DNA from: Holacanthus passer
Taxonomy: Eukaryota > Chordata > Actinopteri > Pomacanthidae
Assembly (NCBI GenBank): GCA_025331565.1
Contig: JAFREQ010000043.1
Location: 2,356,001-2,420,000 of the forward strand
Direction of reading: 5' to 3'
Length of the DNA: 64,000 nucleotides
The notes under the pieces are model-generated. The model had not been told where the DNA came from. It worked only from the letters and a program-made list of their open reading frames with translations, and searched no databases. Of this stretch, positions 1-14,222 are shown in pieces; within the stretch, counting starts at the first letter, position 1, and each line of letters starts with the position of its first letter. The position numbers were made by a program, and so were the translations under genes.

Positions 1-529
1 ACAAGACAAATTTAATTTATTACAACTATGTCACATGTTCTGTCATATATGATGAACTTGAAAACATGATCCAGTGCTTACCATGGCCACCATCTTTTTT
101 TTTTTCATGCCAATATCGGCTATTTATTCTCACTGAACACAAAGTTTTGCAGGTATTTGTGCAAGAAGTATCGGAGAGATTAAAGTTTTGACCCAACCTG
201 ACAACCAAATTAGCCTGTTAAGTAAATGAAAGTGAATTATGCTCAATATTAAATTGTGATGTCCCTGATAACCAATGCAAAACAGTTAACAGACGGAAAT
301 GATATCAGTTAACCTTTCACACATGCAATAAAATATGTGGCATGACAGCTTGGAGGAAATTACTGTTTGTCCCTCTGCAGTGTAGACATGCAAACCATAT
401 CTCTCTCTCATATGAGGCGAATGAATTAATTTTACTTTGAGCGTGTTTACACTCAATTTCTTAATTTGGCCAGTAAAAAGTATGTTTGACTGGTAGATAT
501 TTTTCATCCACCAGTCGCCTTGACAGGTG

Positions 530-680
530 AGTCACAAAGTTCATTTTGGACATGGTTTTGACCCAATGATAGTGAAGGGATCACCAAAGTGATTACAGTT
601 CATCTTGAGGTGATCGTGAATGTCTGTACCACATTTCATGAAAAATCTATGGAATAGTCGATGAGGGATTTCACAAAAAA
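530..680 (-). repeat. old teleost interspersed repeat, fragment
   Basis: Read on the minus strand it carries phrases shared with 25080-25150, such as the equivalents of gaatgtctgtacc and gatcaccaaagtgatt. I recognise these as part of an abundant non-coding repeat in percomorph fishes. The class is not determined. Confidence 0.5.
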
Positions 681-3327
681 CACAGACTGTGAACCTTGAT
701 GATGGCACCTGGACCCGCTGATGGACTCACCGTGACCTGGCCGTCCTCAGACCCATGCTGCTAGTATGACTTAAAAAGTAAGGATCTTGAAAGTTGAGAC
801 TTAATTCTCTGCCATTAACAACGAATAGTTTGAATTTTTCCTTAATTCTGCTGTAGGAAAGCTTAAAGGAAACCAGGAAGAACACACTCAATTAGTTTAT
901 GACAAACTCAGCTCATAGGATCTCCTCACCAGAAAAAAAACCTTGCAATTAGGCAATTAGTTTATTCTGACCTCCTGCTTTATAGTTCACATTAGAAAGA
1001 GGTGACAACTCTTTAGTATTCCAAAGATTGCAGTGTTACAAAACGTCACCTCATTAAACCAGTGTCTTGTTGGCTGTTGACATTTTTCCATGGTTGTGCC
1101 ACATGAATAGGTGCTAACTCATTGTGAATCTGTGTCAGTCCCGGAGAGGACCACCGTCTATACTTAACTCTGTCAATAGCTGCCTCTCTGCAGCACAGAC
1201 AGGAAATGGTTGCCAGAAACGGTCATTCTGCCTGTGGCTGCTGGATTGGTGGCCACCACCAGCCGCTCTGACCGGTCACCAGGCGTCATTAAAACCCTCG
1301 ATGAGCAGGATGTCACAGTTAGTGACCTCGTGACTCCTGTCGATAGGGTTAGTGGCAGCAGTATAGAAGCTGCCGTGCTGTTTTGTTGCTTTGGGTCAAT
1401 ATATCATAGTTTATAGTTGTTTGAATACTGCAAGATAGATAAAGTCACTCTGGATATAATGCATAGCCTGCTAAAATAGCTTGGACTGGACTCAGTAAGC
1501 CACAAAATATGTGCATAAACCTTTTACTGTAAATGATCATTGTGTGAGACGTAATGCAAATATAGGTGCTGGTAAATTTCCACTTCCTCAAATATGGTCT
1601 TGTGTCGTTTCCTTTATCATCTTTAAGCTCAGAAAAGTGATTGTGGTGTAATCACCGTGGCATGACTCGGCCCTTTTTTTTTGGCACAAGGCCTTGAAGA
1701 AAAACTGGACTGATGCTGCACTGTCAATGTTTACACAAAAATCAATTTAAAATAAAGTATGTGAGGTCAGGTTTGTCCGTCTAAGTAAAGAAGTCAAAGG
1801 TGTTGCCAACTCCACCCACATTACTCTCACCTCTATGGCGTCACATGCCCCTTCTGCTTGTCCTTTCTTTAATTATTCACTTTCCCACCACTTGTCTCCC
1901 ACGTGATCACTGCCACAGGACCTCTGCACCGCTCTGTGTTTGTTGTTCGCAGCGTTGGTCATCTACAAACTGAACCCGATCGGTCGCGATTTTGACTCGA
2001 TGACAAAGATGAGCTCAGTTGTTTAAAATGTGAATCACAGCGTGTAGGTGGGATGGCCCACCTGGATTACTAACTGCTGGGGGAGAGATGCTGCTGTTGT
2101 GGGTTTGAAAATGTACTATGATATAATTTCTAGGACACAAGGTCGTTCAGTCTCTCGGTGGACGGAATATGACAGACTGAGTACTGAACTCTTTATACGG
2201 TGGTTGTGGAGGTGCTGCTCTGTCTTCACACAGGCATCTGTAGTTTGTGTTTCTTAGTACAAAGCGTCATAAAACATACATGTAGCACTGTGGTATTGTC
2301 TTTGTCTTAATCATTATAATACATGTTAAAGTTGCTGCTGTACACAGGCAGAGCAATCAGATTTTTGAAATTGACAAATGTTGAAGTTTTGTCAACGTTG
2401 TGATCACATCCTGTTCATGACATGAGATTTCACAGTGTTTTGCAGTATGACGTGTTCAAGATACAAATGTTCCTGATGCTAAAAAAACAAAACAAAACAA
2501 AAAAAAACCCCACTCTGAACATGTGTGTCCCGGTCACAAGACTCACTCCAAGTCACAGCTTTCGTCCCGTGGTGCGTTTATGTGTCTGTCTGTGTGCACA
2601 TCTTATGTTAATGGCGAATTCTAAATCGGGCGAAATGCAGTTTTTCAGTGTTGCTCCATTTCTGTGAGTGTGTGTCAAAGTTGTGTGTGTTGTTAACTAT
2701 GTCACAGTCGCTCCTGAGATGCTTTAACCCGTTCGTCCATGGACGGTAACTTAGCAACAGGGCCACGAGCCGACAGGAGTGCATTGATCCCAGACCTCTT
2801 TTTTCGGTCTCTCCCTCCATCTTTCTTTATTTGACTTTCTGCTTTTCTGTCGCTCTCCCCTCCACGTCTCTGGTGTTTTCTCTCTCATCTGTCATCTGTC
2901 CCTTCCTCCTCTCTTCCTCTCTCGCCAACTCCGGCAGTCTGTTGTTCTTTCCCGTCCATCTCTCTGTCACTTTGCGAATATAATCTTGTTGAGTTTGAGA
3001 CTTTGTGCGTTAAAGCTAGTGGGAGTGAGCGTATTGTTTAAATATCACACACCCACTGTATTTTCAATTTGACATCATCATTATCTTTCCTCTCTTCTTC
3101 TAGATGAACCTCTATAACCATAATGGTGTTTTTTCCTGTCACGCCATTAAAACCTGTTTAAAGACGTGAGACAGGGCAAGAGTTTTTTTTGTGTCTTGTG
3201 TGTGTGTATATATATTGTGTGTATTTGTTTGTGTGTCTGCACATGTAAAGACGATAACTGGCAGCCAGGCAGCACTGGTCTGTTGCCAAGCATTGAGTGA
3301 GATATTGTAGACTATGTCCTGCCTTGC

Positions 3328-3330
<3 letters not shown>

Positions 3331-3361
<31 letters not shown>
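3331..3361. repeat. (CA)n microsatellite
   Basis: A pure CA run, with a second CA run at about 3429-3455. Confidence 0.95.
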
Positions 3362-3364
<3 letters not shown>

Positions 3365-4800
3365 TAAGCTCTTGCGGCCTTTGTTAATGCTCTTCCACTC
3401 CTAACTTGATCTCAGATTCAGAATCTCAACACACACACACACACACACACACACAAAGTAAAACTAATGCTGTTTTTTAGCTGCGGTCAGTTATTATGCT
3501 TTTGCTGCTCTTGTTTTTTCGCCTTTCTCTCACAGTAATACTGATAACTACACCAGGTCAAACGCTGCACTGTGCGTCCTGTTTTGTACCTTTATTAAAA
3601 AAACGATTAAGAGTGGAGAACAGCGTGGTACATTTTCTTCACCAGGCAGCGTTAAGACATGACTTCACACATGGACTCTGGAATTAGTGTCTGGCCTCAT
3701 TACCCGACAGCTTTCCCACACTCATGTTATGTGTGCATAGGATTGAAATAGCATAAAGAAGAAGAGCTTTTATGAGCTTTTTTGGTATAATTTTCATTTA
3801 CATTGTTTTCATGAGGGTTGTCATTACAGAGCAAATTACTGAGAAGTACTCAAATTACTCAAAAGATAATGGTTGGCAGTGGCAGGTAGAAGCAGGTTGT
3901 TCCCTAATTCCTCCTCTTGTTCATGTGTTGACCTGACCTAATGCTTAGGTTAGTGTCTTGTATGGCGGCCATTGGCATGAATGGGCGAATGAGAGGCGAA
4001 TGAGAGGTGCATTTGCTGTCTTGAATGCATCATTCTCGTGATTTACCACACACTCTCATAGATGAGCACATATATAGCAGACACTCTCACAAAGTGGACT
4101 ATTGTTTGCATCATTATGTTGTTTGTGAAAGATCATGTTGCAGCAGAAAGCCACAGTAGGCTGTTGACCACTGGTGTTTGAGAGTATAGAGTGGGTCCTC
4201 CATACATTTGTATCTCATTCAAACCCTCAGGTCGGTGCCGTCCAGTACTGTAACATAAAAGTGACCCTAGGCTTGAATGCTATGGCACATAAACAGAATG
4301 TACTGCAGGGTTATTATACTGGGTTGCATTTGATTGTGCATGTCCATTCTGAGTATCTTTCCACAAGATAAAAGTCACATTATCAAATCAGAGTGTGGCA
4401 ACATTTATTTTTTTTATTTCCATGCACTGGACGTTAGCGTCTTTACAACCTGTATTTAGTTCATTATTTGGTATTCAAACCCGTTAGTCTCATCGGCTCT
4501 CTTGTTAATATCTGCAGCTCTTCACTCTCACCCCTCTGTCCTCTCTCTCCCACTCGCTCGCTCTCATCCTCTTCATACCACACCTCTCTCTCTATGAGTA
4601 AATCAGGCAGATTAGATAAAACTGCGTTCTGAGGATGATGACTCTTCTCTTCAGCAGCTTAAATACAGAGAACAGTCATATATACATAATTTATGCGCCC
4701 AGGCGTTCTATTTCTCGAACTTATTCTTCCCTACCCTCAGTTTGTTTTTCTTGCAGTCTGGACCAAAACAGCAGGTATTGTTTGCGGGGGAGTTAAGAGA

Positions 4801-4830
4801 GAGAGGGGAGAGAGAGAGAGAGAGAGAGAG
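4801..4830. repeat. (GA)n microsatellite
   Basis: A GA run interrupted once by gggg, followed by a GT run at about 4898-4924. Confidence 0.9.
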
Positions 4831-5556
4831 TGGCAGTGAAGGGTGGAGGGAGTGAAGAGAAAAGTTGATGTACAGTACAGGAGATTACAGGGCTGTGTGT
4901 GCGTGTGTGTGTGTGTGTGTGTGTAGTGGCTGGACATGTTCACAAGTTGCCTGTTCAGGTCATATTGTGGAGGCAGATGTACTTCTGTTATGAGAGGAAA
5001 CTAAGTGCCCTCCACACACAAACAGAGACCGAGAGACCGTGAAGAGACAGCTGTTGTTGGTGCAGATATTAACGATGCAAATGCCATTATTTTTTACAAT
5101 TAGTGCTGCTTTTCAGCCTCCTCCCTTCATCCTCATCTAAATTATGAGCTCTCCTTATATGTAGGACTGGATATTGAACCTCACTAGTCAAAGAATTGAA
5201 AATTGTCAAGTACCAAAACCTGCTATCCGAAATGATTATAGTCCATCAACGGCAACAGATCAGCAACAATTTTGATAATCTATTAATTTCCCGAAGTTAC
5301 ATTTGCTGTGCTATGATTGATTTGAATATCTTTGGATTAAGATTATTGGTTGGACAAAGCAATCACAATTGTGACATGAGCCATTTTTTCAAAAAAATCA
5401 ATATGTCAATCAATACTGAAAATAATTGCTTGTCCTAGTCCTATTGACATGATGTCTGGTCACATTTGAAGGCTTTAAATCATAATAGCCAATTTAAATG
5501 TGTGGCTCTATGGACGCTATTTTTGATCTGTCGATTGGTTCCCTGCTTTGGTGAAA

Positions 5557-5905
5557 CTGAAATATCTCTCCAAATGTTGGATGGTTTGTCAGGATACTTT
5601 ATGCAAACATTCATTGTTCCCATATGATGAACCCTTATCACTTTCCTTAAATTTTCATCTAACATCATCATCATCATGTCAAAATTTTAATTTGTCCAAA
5701 ACTTTGATTTATGACCAAATGGTTGCAAAGCTAATGCCATTTCCATCAGCATCAGCTTTTAATTTGCAAATGCTAGCATGCTAACACACCTAACTAAGAG
5801 AGTGAACATTATACCTGCGAAACATCAGCATGTTGGACATTTAAAACACTGCTATGGTGAACTACTGTCTCACTGAGCCACTACATGACTGTAGACTCCC
5901 CTTTT
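5557..5905 (+). repeat. old teleost interspersed repeat
   Basis: Shares an ordered set of phrases with 24815-25425 and 60990-61290: a start at aaatatctctccaaatgttg, then attcattgttcccatatgat, aatttgtccaaaactttgat, aaatgctagcatgctaacac and cagcatgttggaca. Non-coding. The class (SINE, MITE or LINE fragment) cannot be settled by eye. Confidence 0.6.
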
Positions 5906-8900
5906 ACTGCTTTATCATAATTTATAGAGTAAACAATATTTAGATTATTCAAAAGAGTAATCACATGTTAATCAGTAATGATAATAATAATAATTAACTG
6001 CAGCTGAGCCGGGCATCACATTTCTGTCAGATTCAATGCTTTAAATGATAATTTGGATCATTTTTCCTGCACAGCTGTTAGTATGTAAGACCACATTTTA
6101 GTGTTAAATTAATAAAAGCTTTTAGTTTTATTTCTCAAAGTAAGATACATTTTCTCTATATCCTACATGCAGTTTATCTAACTGAAGCATTGTATTGACA
6201 CTGTATCAAACTAATACAGACAATACCCATTCCACAAGCACATTTGAAAGAAACTAATACAGACTTACAATCGCCACAGGTTCTATCAAGGTGCTCATAG
6301 GCGCAAGGAGCTGAACACCCACACTGCAGTGGAGCGGCTCACTTGCAGACTGCACTCATTTACATCAGGCCGTCTGGATGTTTGCAATGGGATGAGTGTG
6401 AATAAAGACAACACCGACAAAAAGCACGAGCGCAATAAAATTAAGCATGAGAGACAGAACGCGAGTACGACGGAGACAGAAAGTGATAAAGAGAGAAGCG
6501 AAATGGAATCAAAAGTGACAGCAGAATACAGAATAAGAGACAGATGAATGAATCAGACGGAGAGAGTGGGATGGAAGCAGAAAGTCAAAGAGACAGCCGG
6601 ACGGGTCCTGACGGACAGAAATCGAGAGAAGGGAGATGGCGTGAATGGAAGACAGCGGGAGGGATGCGGTGAATGGGAGAGAGAGAGAGAGAGAGATGGA
6701 GTGAATGAGAGAGAGGAGATAAGGGTGGAGGTGTAAGCTGGACCACGAAAAATCGTCTGGTGCCAGAATTCTTTCACAGCGCTGGCACAGTACTGAAACT
6801 GAAATCGAACGGAGCTTGAAGCCAGCCAGACTGTAGTGTCTCCCTTTTTTTTTTTCTAATTGTATGTAAGATAGTACACTATTGGGAGGGATAACCCACT
6901 GTACTGACTGATGATCACAGGTGGCACAGACGAACAGGTCCATGTAACACTAGAAGGTATCCATAATCACTACAGTAGTAGTTACATGTCAGTCAGCTAC
7001 TAGGTTAACTAGCCAGTAGGAGAAGAGACACTCTTTAATCAATGTGTGAACAAGTTGTGAAATTGTCTCCTTGAGTTGAATAATGGACTTGAGTGATGAT
7101 GTTAATTTCCTGACACTAAACGGGTCCTTACTTATAGTTTACAAAAGTCAGGTCCCCATTTATTGACAATTTTTAAAATTCATTTATGACCATTTGTGCC
7201 CTTGCAATTTTCTTCTCTCGCCAAACTTTTGTTATTTGTAAATTTGCCTAATTTCATCATTCCTCCCTCTGAGTTTGTACGTTTCTGTTTCTGTTTTTAT
7301 AAATGCAAAACTACTTAAAGAAAATATATAGATACCTGACAGAAATGATTGATAGGGATCCTATACATTTCTATAGGAAATGGACACAAGTCATTTTTGA
7401 CCCATTCATGGATCATTTGCATCATTAGTTAATGATACAAAAACCGTATCCTATGAAACTATAAAATGTATATATTTAAAAAGATTTTTGGGGGAATATC
7501 TAGAATATGTCACAAAAGCACTGAAAGAAAACAGACGAGGTCCAGGCGTCGTCCTGGCTTGGACAACTCCAAAAATGAACATGCTGTGTTTGAGCTGTCA
7601 GTCTCAGCTAACAGTCACTTCGACAGTGTGTCCTGACAGGAGCGAAATGAAATGACCAAGCGTCTCTCGCTCTGCGCTCTGAGCGATTCTGAAATTAAAA
7701 ACACAGCAAAGCCACTTAAAGAACCGTCACGAAAATAAATAAAAAAAGAGAAAAGAATAGGAAAATGAATAGAATTGCAGTTCTCGACTTGAGCCCGCAC
7801 GATAATTCAGCGTGACAGATCTTTTGAAAATCCTCGACATCAAAGAACCGCAATTAAAACGGCTCCTTTTGTGAGAGCGTAATTGATTTTTTGTTGTGTT
7901 TACACTGGTTGTTACTTGTCTCACGATCGACGCCAACCGGAGGTCATAGCTCGCCTGCCAAGTGAAATCCTCTGTGCTTTTCCCGTGAAGAGACGCACGG
8001 CAACGGCATGAAAAATTATAGATGTAGAGCTGGAGGAGGAGAACAGAGAAGATGGAGAAGAAGAAGAAGAAGAAGAGAGGATGGATAGATGGAAGGGAGA
8101 GAGAGAAAGAGGAGGAGTGATATGGGTGTGCTGACTCACTCTGACCCTTCTCCCTGCTTCACCAGCAGCATCGTGGGTATTTATACATTGGCGTAGGCTG
8201 TTCAGCCCCCTTATATAAGCCCTTACACACACACACACATGCGCGCACACACACACACAAGGGGAGGTGCCCAAGGTGAATGGCATGTTTTGTTCACATT
8301 ATTGACTTTCTTCCTCTTGCTTTCTCTTCTCTTATCATATTGCTCTTCTTCTCGTCTTCCTCCTGTTGCATCAGCTCCTTCTTTGAGTCTTTCACCCCCA
8401 CTCGCCAGGATGTTTCCTCTTCGCTGAGATCGTAGGAAGAGCAAGAAACAGAAACAGGAGCGGCAGTCTGGCTCTCCACGCTGTTTAAACACCGTGCCAG
8501 GTCTGCCAGGCCGCGGTCACGGAGAAGATGCGATGGAGATGTTTTGTAGTCAAGTCAGCGAGCGCAGTCAGTCAATCAATACGGCAGTCAATGTGAAAAA
8601 TCTAATTGTCATCTGTTGTCTCAATTAGAAAGGAAGCGGCTTATCATGTCAGTCAGAAAGTAACTATCATGTGCAATAGTGTGCAGAGCAAGGCCATTAT
8701 TCTCGATGGAGAGCGTGGCACAGCGGCGTGCACTGTCCTGATTTGCCAGCATACTGTGCCATTACGTAGGAAACAAATGATAAGCTGGAAGAGCCTCCCA
8801 CATCATTTAGATCTCATTTGGGAGCATTATGGTTTCTCAGTAAATGATAGAAATGTTCAGACTCCAGTTTTGTGTGTAAAGCCAAGCTATTAGATCGAGC

Positions 8901-9739
8901 ATGTTAAGTCACATGCGACTGTTTAATACTGAAATGAAGCTGAAGCTGACCTCTTCTCACAGTCATTTCCATTGACCTGTTTTTATGCACATCGTCAATT
9001 TTTAGAAAATTAGAAAATAAAATATCGCGATGGGTATTGATTTAAACATAATGCAAAGAAAATAGGAGCAGATGAAACATCAGATCTGTGTGGAGCAATA
9101 AGGAGACTGTAACCTCCCTCTAATTAATACATAAAACAAACATACATGCAATTTCCCTCACATGATTTTCCACCATTTTAATTACATCATTTTATTGCAT
9201 CCTCTTCTTCTGCGATTGTTTAATTGCATCCAACTGGCCAATTAGTTGGCTGTTTCCTTCAATGCGCTCAACTCTGAACTTCGGTGAGAGTTCATGCAGA
9301 CTTTGGCTTTAACAAATGCTCGGTTAATTGCTGTGATATGTGCAGCAATTTGTGACAGAAGAGAACATTTCATTTTAATGCTATGTGAGAAATATAGATC
9401 TAGATGTGGACACTTGAGTGTTGAGATCTGATACGTCCAATCACAGGTTGTGTTCAACAGATGAGGGTAAGCCTTGCCTGAGGTAGTCATGATTCTAATA
9501 AACTGATAGTCCATCAGTGAGTGTCAATCACTGATCAAACAGTTTGATGCTCAGTCAGTTACATCCAGGCAGGGAACACTGTGTGATATACTGTAAGCCA
9601 TGTACTACTACAGCTATAGATTAATAAACCTGACTAACCGCAGAGCTGCGTCACTCCCTGTGTCGTACCGTTGAACCTGGCCGCCGAATCCGACAGCATC
9701 TAAATCTGGGACATCACTGTACAGCGTGTCACTGTGTCT

Positions 9740-9742
<3 letters not shown>

Positions 9743-9771
<29 letters not shown>

Positions 9772-9806
9772 GCAACACACACACACACATACACATACAC
9801 ACACAT
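9743..9806. repeat. (CA)n microsatellite, interrupted
   Basis: Two CA runs separated by gcaa, trailing into acat units. Confidence 0.9.
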
Positions 9807-10399
9807 TGGCAGCTCATTAGAGGAAGCGGCTATGTACAACAGCAGTGTTCTGCCAGCATTTCATAAACAGAATATACTGGAACGGAAAGGAGAGGAGAGG
9901 AAGTGGAGATGGTAGAAGAGAATAGAAAGGAAAGGGAAGGAGCTAAAGAAAGGACTTTCAGTATAGCTGCCGGCCTTCACTATTAAAACTAGGTCATTAA
10001 TCTAAAACCCTGAAGCCCCAGTCTGTTCAGGAGTTAGTATTTGGTAAACCAATGACATTTTGTAAGTTGCGTCCAGTTTAACTAGTTTGACTCTAATAGG
10101 GTGAAAGGAAACCATTAACTCTTCAAGAGTAAACACAAGATTCATTCTCATCTTACTGACTGTAAGATGATGCACTCCTCCTGTAATGTAAGAGGAAGGT
10201 ACTGTCTGTCTGAGCGTCCCTCTTCACACTGTGTTGGTACACAGAAAGCTTGATGGGAGGACGATATTGATTGACAACCAGACGTTACATAATGAAGTCA
10301 TGTGACCGTTGGGGAGGGATCGGGGCAACTTGGGACACTTCAAAGAGCCGAAGCTGACGAACGGAGGTTTCAAGTGGGATTGTGTGTGTGCGTGTTTTT

Positions 10400-10424
10400 G
10401 TGTGTGTGTGTGTGTGTGTGTGTG
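10400..10424. repeat. (TG)n microsatellite
   Basis: A pure TG run preceded by a shorter one at 10380-10390. Confidence 0.9.
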
Positions 10425-10614
10425 AGAAGTTGTACTACTAGAGAAATGTGGTGGATATAAGATACATATAAGATACATATAAGCCACATACGTGGATGAT
10501 GATTTGACTTTAGTTTCATATTGAAGTGACGCCATATGATGCTCTTTTTCTTCCTGCATCGGTTAATTTTAAGCACAAGGATTAGACAACTGAATATCAA
10601 GTGAATCAAATTAC

Positions 10615-10955
10615 CAGGGCTGCAACTGACACTTGTTTTCATTATAGATTAATCTGCTCATTATTTCCCTGATGAATCAATTGTTTGAGAAAATAGGGAA
10701 AAATGCTCAGTATCATTTCCCAAAGCCTGAGGTGGTGCATTCAAATCCCCCTGTTTTATCCGTCAATCAGTCCAAAACCGAAAATAGTCAGTTCACTATC
10801 AGATGTTACAAAGAAATGCAGCACTCACATTCGAGAAGCTAGAACCAGGAATTTATGCTTGAAAATGAGAAATTATTAATGGTTTGTCAAAGTAGTTGCC
10901 AATTAATTTTCTGTCGTTTGGCTAATAGATAAATTGACGAATCATTTCAGCTCTT
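10615..10955 (+). mobile_element. hAT-like miniature element, diverged copy
   Basis: Starts cagggctgcaact and ends atttcagctct, with the same internal order as the copy at 13738-14027 read from the other strand (attaatctg, gaatcaattgtttgag, agtccaaaaccgaaaatagtc, cattcgagaagct). The target duplication is not recognisable, so it is old. Confidence 0.65.
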
Positions 10956-11681
10956 TCCATAAATGTGATTTTGCCCTGCAGTTTCACGGACCTAGAATGC
11001 GAAGCAGAGGATCATGTGGACCCCTGAGTGACTGTTCATGCGGTGACATGCTCTTTCCTGGGAAGAAGGCTTGTGAAAATCATTGCTTTGGGGACAGTGC
11101 AAGAACATGTCAGCGCTTGCATAGAAGTAACGCAAGTCACAAACTTCCAGAGAAGGACAAGGTAGCGGGAGAGTTTCAGGTTTTATCTGCAGAAGCAACA
11201 TGAACACAAAGGCACAGATTGTTGTGTAAAACTTTGATTGCACAGCAGCCTAATTGATCCTCATCGGCCTGACGGAGCTGACAGCGAAAAGAGTCGCTCC
11301 CCGTTGGCTGAGGAAGGTCTCCTGAGGTGCCAACTGCGGCCTGTAGTGTAACTTAATGCCCAGCCGGTGTTACAGGTGGACTCTACAGGTACACTACATA
11401 ATTGCTTACCTCTGCAGTAACCTGAGCCCGGGTCACAGCCGCAATGATGCAACACGCCGACGAGAGAGGGAAGGAACGGGAACAGAGAAACGGGTGGACA
11501 GAAACAGAAATGACAAAGAGAGAAAGCTGTGGAGAAACTGTGCTGTTTGTGTGTGCGTGTGTGCGTTTTCCATGGATATTTAATGTATACGATAAATAAT
11601 GAAGGCACGCAGGCAGGGTGCCAGCTACACCAGAGTCAGACTGAGACCAGCACATGGAGGGCACCAAGAGGGCAGCCGAAG

Positions 11682-11706
11682 AGGAGGAGGAGGAGGAGGA
11701 GGAGGT
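11682..11706. repeat. (GGA)n microsatellite
   Basis: About eight GGA units, preceded by gaagagg. Confidence 0.9.
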
Positions 11707-13077
11707 TTCGTGAGGGATACAAGCAGGAAACTTCTACATTCAGAACGGAGACACCAGAACCAGACTTGTGGAGCGCCGGCTGTTGTTAACAGAGTGATTG
11801 GTGCTGTTGGCAACAACCACACCGTCAACTGAGATAAAAAACAAAACAACTATTTGTTGAATAGGAAATGTATTAGTGGCAGATGAGGCTGCGATATGGG
11901 GAAAGCTTCGAGAAGGATGGATTCCAAGCTCAGCAGACGCCTTGGGAACTTTGTGAGATAAGATATAGGAGAGAGAAAAAAGGGAGAGAGGGTGGGACAT
12001 GTGACAGGAAGTAGACTGTTTCAGGTGTGGTCCTCCTTCCGAACTCTAAAAATGATCTCCTTTTAAATGATGTGGTGCTCAAACTTTGCCAGGACACCGT
12101 ATTAGATAAAATTTCACAAAGCATCCTTAAAGGATTGTTAGGTGGAACAGAACCTGAATGTTGCCTCTCTATACATCTATACGTAGATCATACGGTGGCC
12201 CTGAGTGCTCAAAACAAAAGAAAACATAAATACAGAGACATGCTGCAAACTGAACTACCTTATACTGTAGTATGTAAAGCCTTTGCATTATCTTGACCAG
12301 CACCAACACTCACAGGCGCCATTCAGCATAATGAGTATATTCAATTCTGTTACTTAACATGTATTTTACTGATAATACTCACTGTTAATTGCCAAGTAGC
12401 ATTTTTGAATCCTGAAGACTTTTAATGGAGCATGATTAAACTGGATTGAAGTAAAGGGTCTGAATACTTCTTCCATCACTGTTCCTGGCCACAGCAAATA
12501 CATCAAATGCATCTTATATCTGGGCTAATAATTAGATATTGTAGCTGTGCAACATGTCATATCTTAAATAACTTCACTTGGTCTAACAGTGTAAGAAACC
12601 CTTCTCGTCTTCACTGGAGAAATTCAAGCTGAAAAACTGTTTCGAAAGCGGCCGAGACAGCCCTTCCCTGCTCAGACAGAAAGCTAATCCGGGCGTTTCA
12701 AACCCACAGCCAGTCAAACGTGCGCCTTAGGTACTCCACGAGTACTCTGATCTCTGTTTTCAGACATCTTCCCTCAGCTGTCTTAAGACTTGACAAGTTG
12801 GCCCGGCTTTGTGAGATTAGGTTATGCCACCTGCCTTTTTGAATTCCCACCATTGTGAATAGGCACGTAGTGTCAATGGATGTGTCGACGGAGCAGCGAG
12901 GTAATTATTAGGGTGGACGGAGTCAGAGTGGATGGAAAAGTTGGGAGTTTAGTGAAAGGGAGAAATAGAGGGCACACTTCATTTCTGGCACGGTATATGT
13001 TTGTAAAGAGGTATTATTTTGTTGTGGCCCAAGGGTCATTTCGTTGGATGGCGTACAGGTCTATTTTAGTGACAGAT

Positions 13078-13079
<2 letters not shown>

Positions 13080-13121
<42 letters not shown>
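13080..13121. repeat. (GT)n microsatellite
   Basis: A pure run of about 21 GT units, with a second GT run at about 13276-13301. Confidence 0.95.
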
Positions 13122-13124
<3 letters not shown>

Positions 13125-13737
13125 GGTTAGGGATTTGGCAGTTGCAATACTCCAAAAGAGCAGTTGCCTTGAAGCAATATGTGCGCACAGCTCTCACCAT
13201 TTCTATCGCTACCTCTATCCCTCCACCCTCACTCCGTGTATTCAATCTGCAGTATCACTGCAAATGAGTGGGTGGTGTGTGTGTGTGTGTGTGTGTGTGT
13301 GGTATCATCTCAGTGAGTGGGTGGTGTGACCAAAAAGAGGATATTGCGTGGGAGTGAAGCACCATTGAGGTGCACATGATTTGTGTGTGTGCGTGTGTGT
13401 TGGAGAGAGAGTCTTTGTATTAATTATAACATCTCTGATCAGTGCAAGTTTGACAATAGAATAGAATTAGATATGATAGAATAGCTGGTCTCCAAACAGG
13501 TAAGCGACACACTGACAGTGAACGTATTCGATCACTGATGAACAGTGTAACAGACAGAGAGAAAATCAGTGTGTTGTTATGCAAAACTGTGGGTGTCAAA
13601 TTCCTTCGTGTGTATGTGACCTTACTTCCCCTGCCATGAGTGAAGTTATGCAAATACTTGAAAGTGTTAATATTAGCATTAGTAAGTAAGAGGCAGTCTC
13701 GATTGTGCTTCCTGTATGTAGAATACATGATGCCAAG

Positions 13738-14027
13738 TAGAGCTGCAACAATTACTCGATTAATCATTTAGTCATTCAAAAGAAAATGAATCGCCAAATA
13801 TTTTGATAATTAATAGTCATTTTTCAAGCAAAAATCTCAAACACTTACTGGTTCCAGCTTCTACATGTAAGGATTTTCTTCTTTGTCGTTTATGATAGAA
13901 AACAAAGGTTTTGGACTCTTGGTTGGACAAAAGAAAACAATTTGAAGACGTCACTTTGGGCTCTGGGAAAATGTGATGAGCATGTTTCACTAACAATTCA
14001 TCTATAATGTAAATAATTGCAGCCCTA
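13738..14027 (-). mobile_element. hAT-like miniature element with 8-bp target duplication
   Basis: The element runs from tagagctgcaa to ttgcagcccta, imperfect terminal inverted repeats of 11 bases with one mismatch. It is flanked by atgccaag on the left (13730-13737) and atgcaaag on the right (14028-14035), an 8-base direct repeat with one mismatch. An 8-bp duplication is the hallmark of hAT transposons. The interior (gacgtcact, ctctgggaaaatgtgatgag, taatcattta) matches a family I know to be widespread in percomorph fishes. It is 290 bases with no coding capacity and lies in reverse orientation relative to the other copies. Confidence 0.75.
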
Positions 14028-14222
14028 ATGCAAAGAAGATTTGGTAAATATCTTTACACACAAATATCTTTCCTCCGTCTCTCCTGGCTCCTTGTTGGCT
14101 TGGTGCAGGTGTGGATTACCACATAACGGTTGGTTGGCACTTTGACGTGAACGTTGTGTAATTAAATATTGGCTTGTGTTTTTCCTCTTTTCCTGTCAGT
14201 AGCTCTATGTCCAGTTATCACT

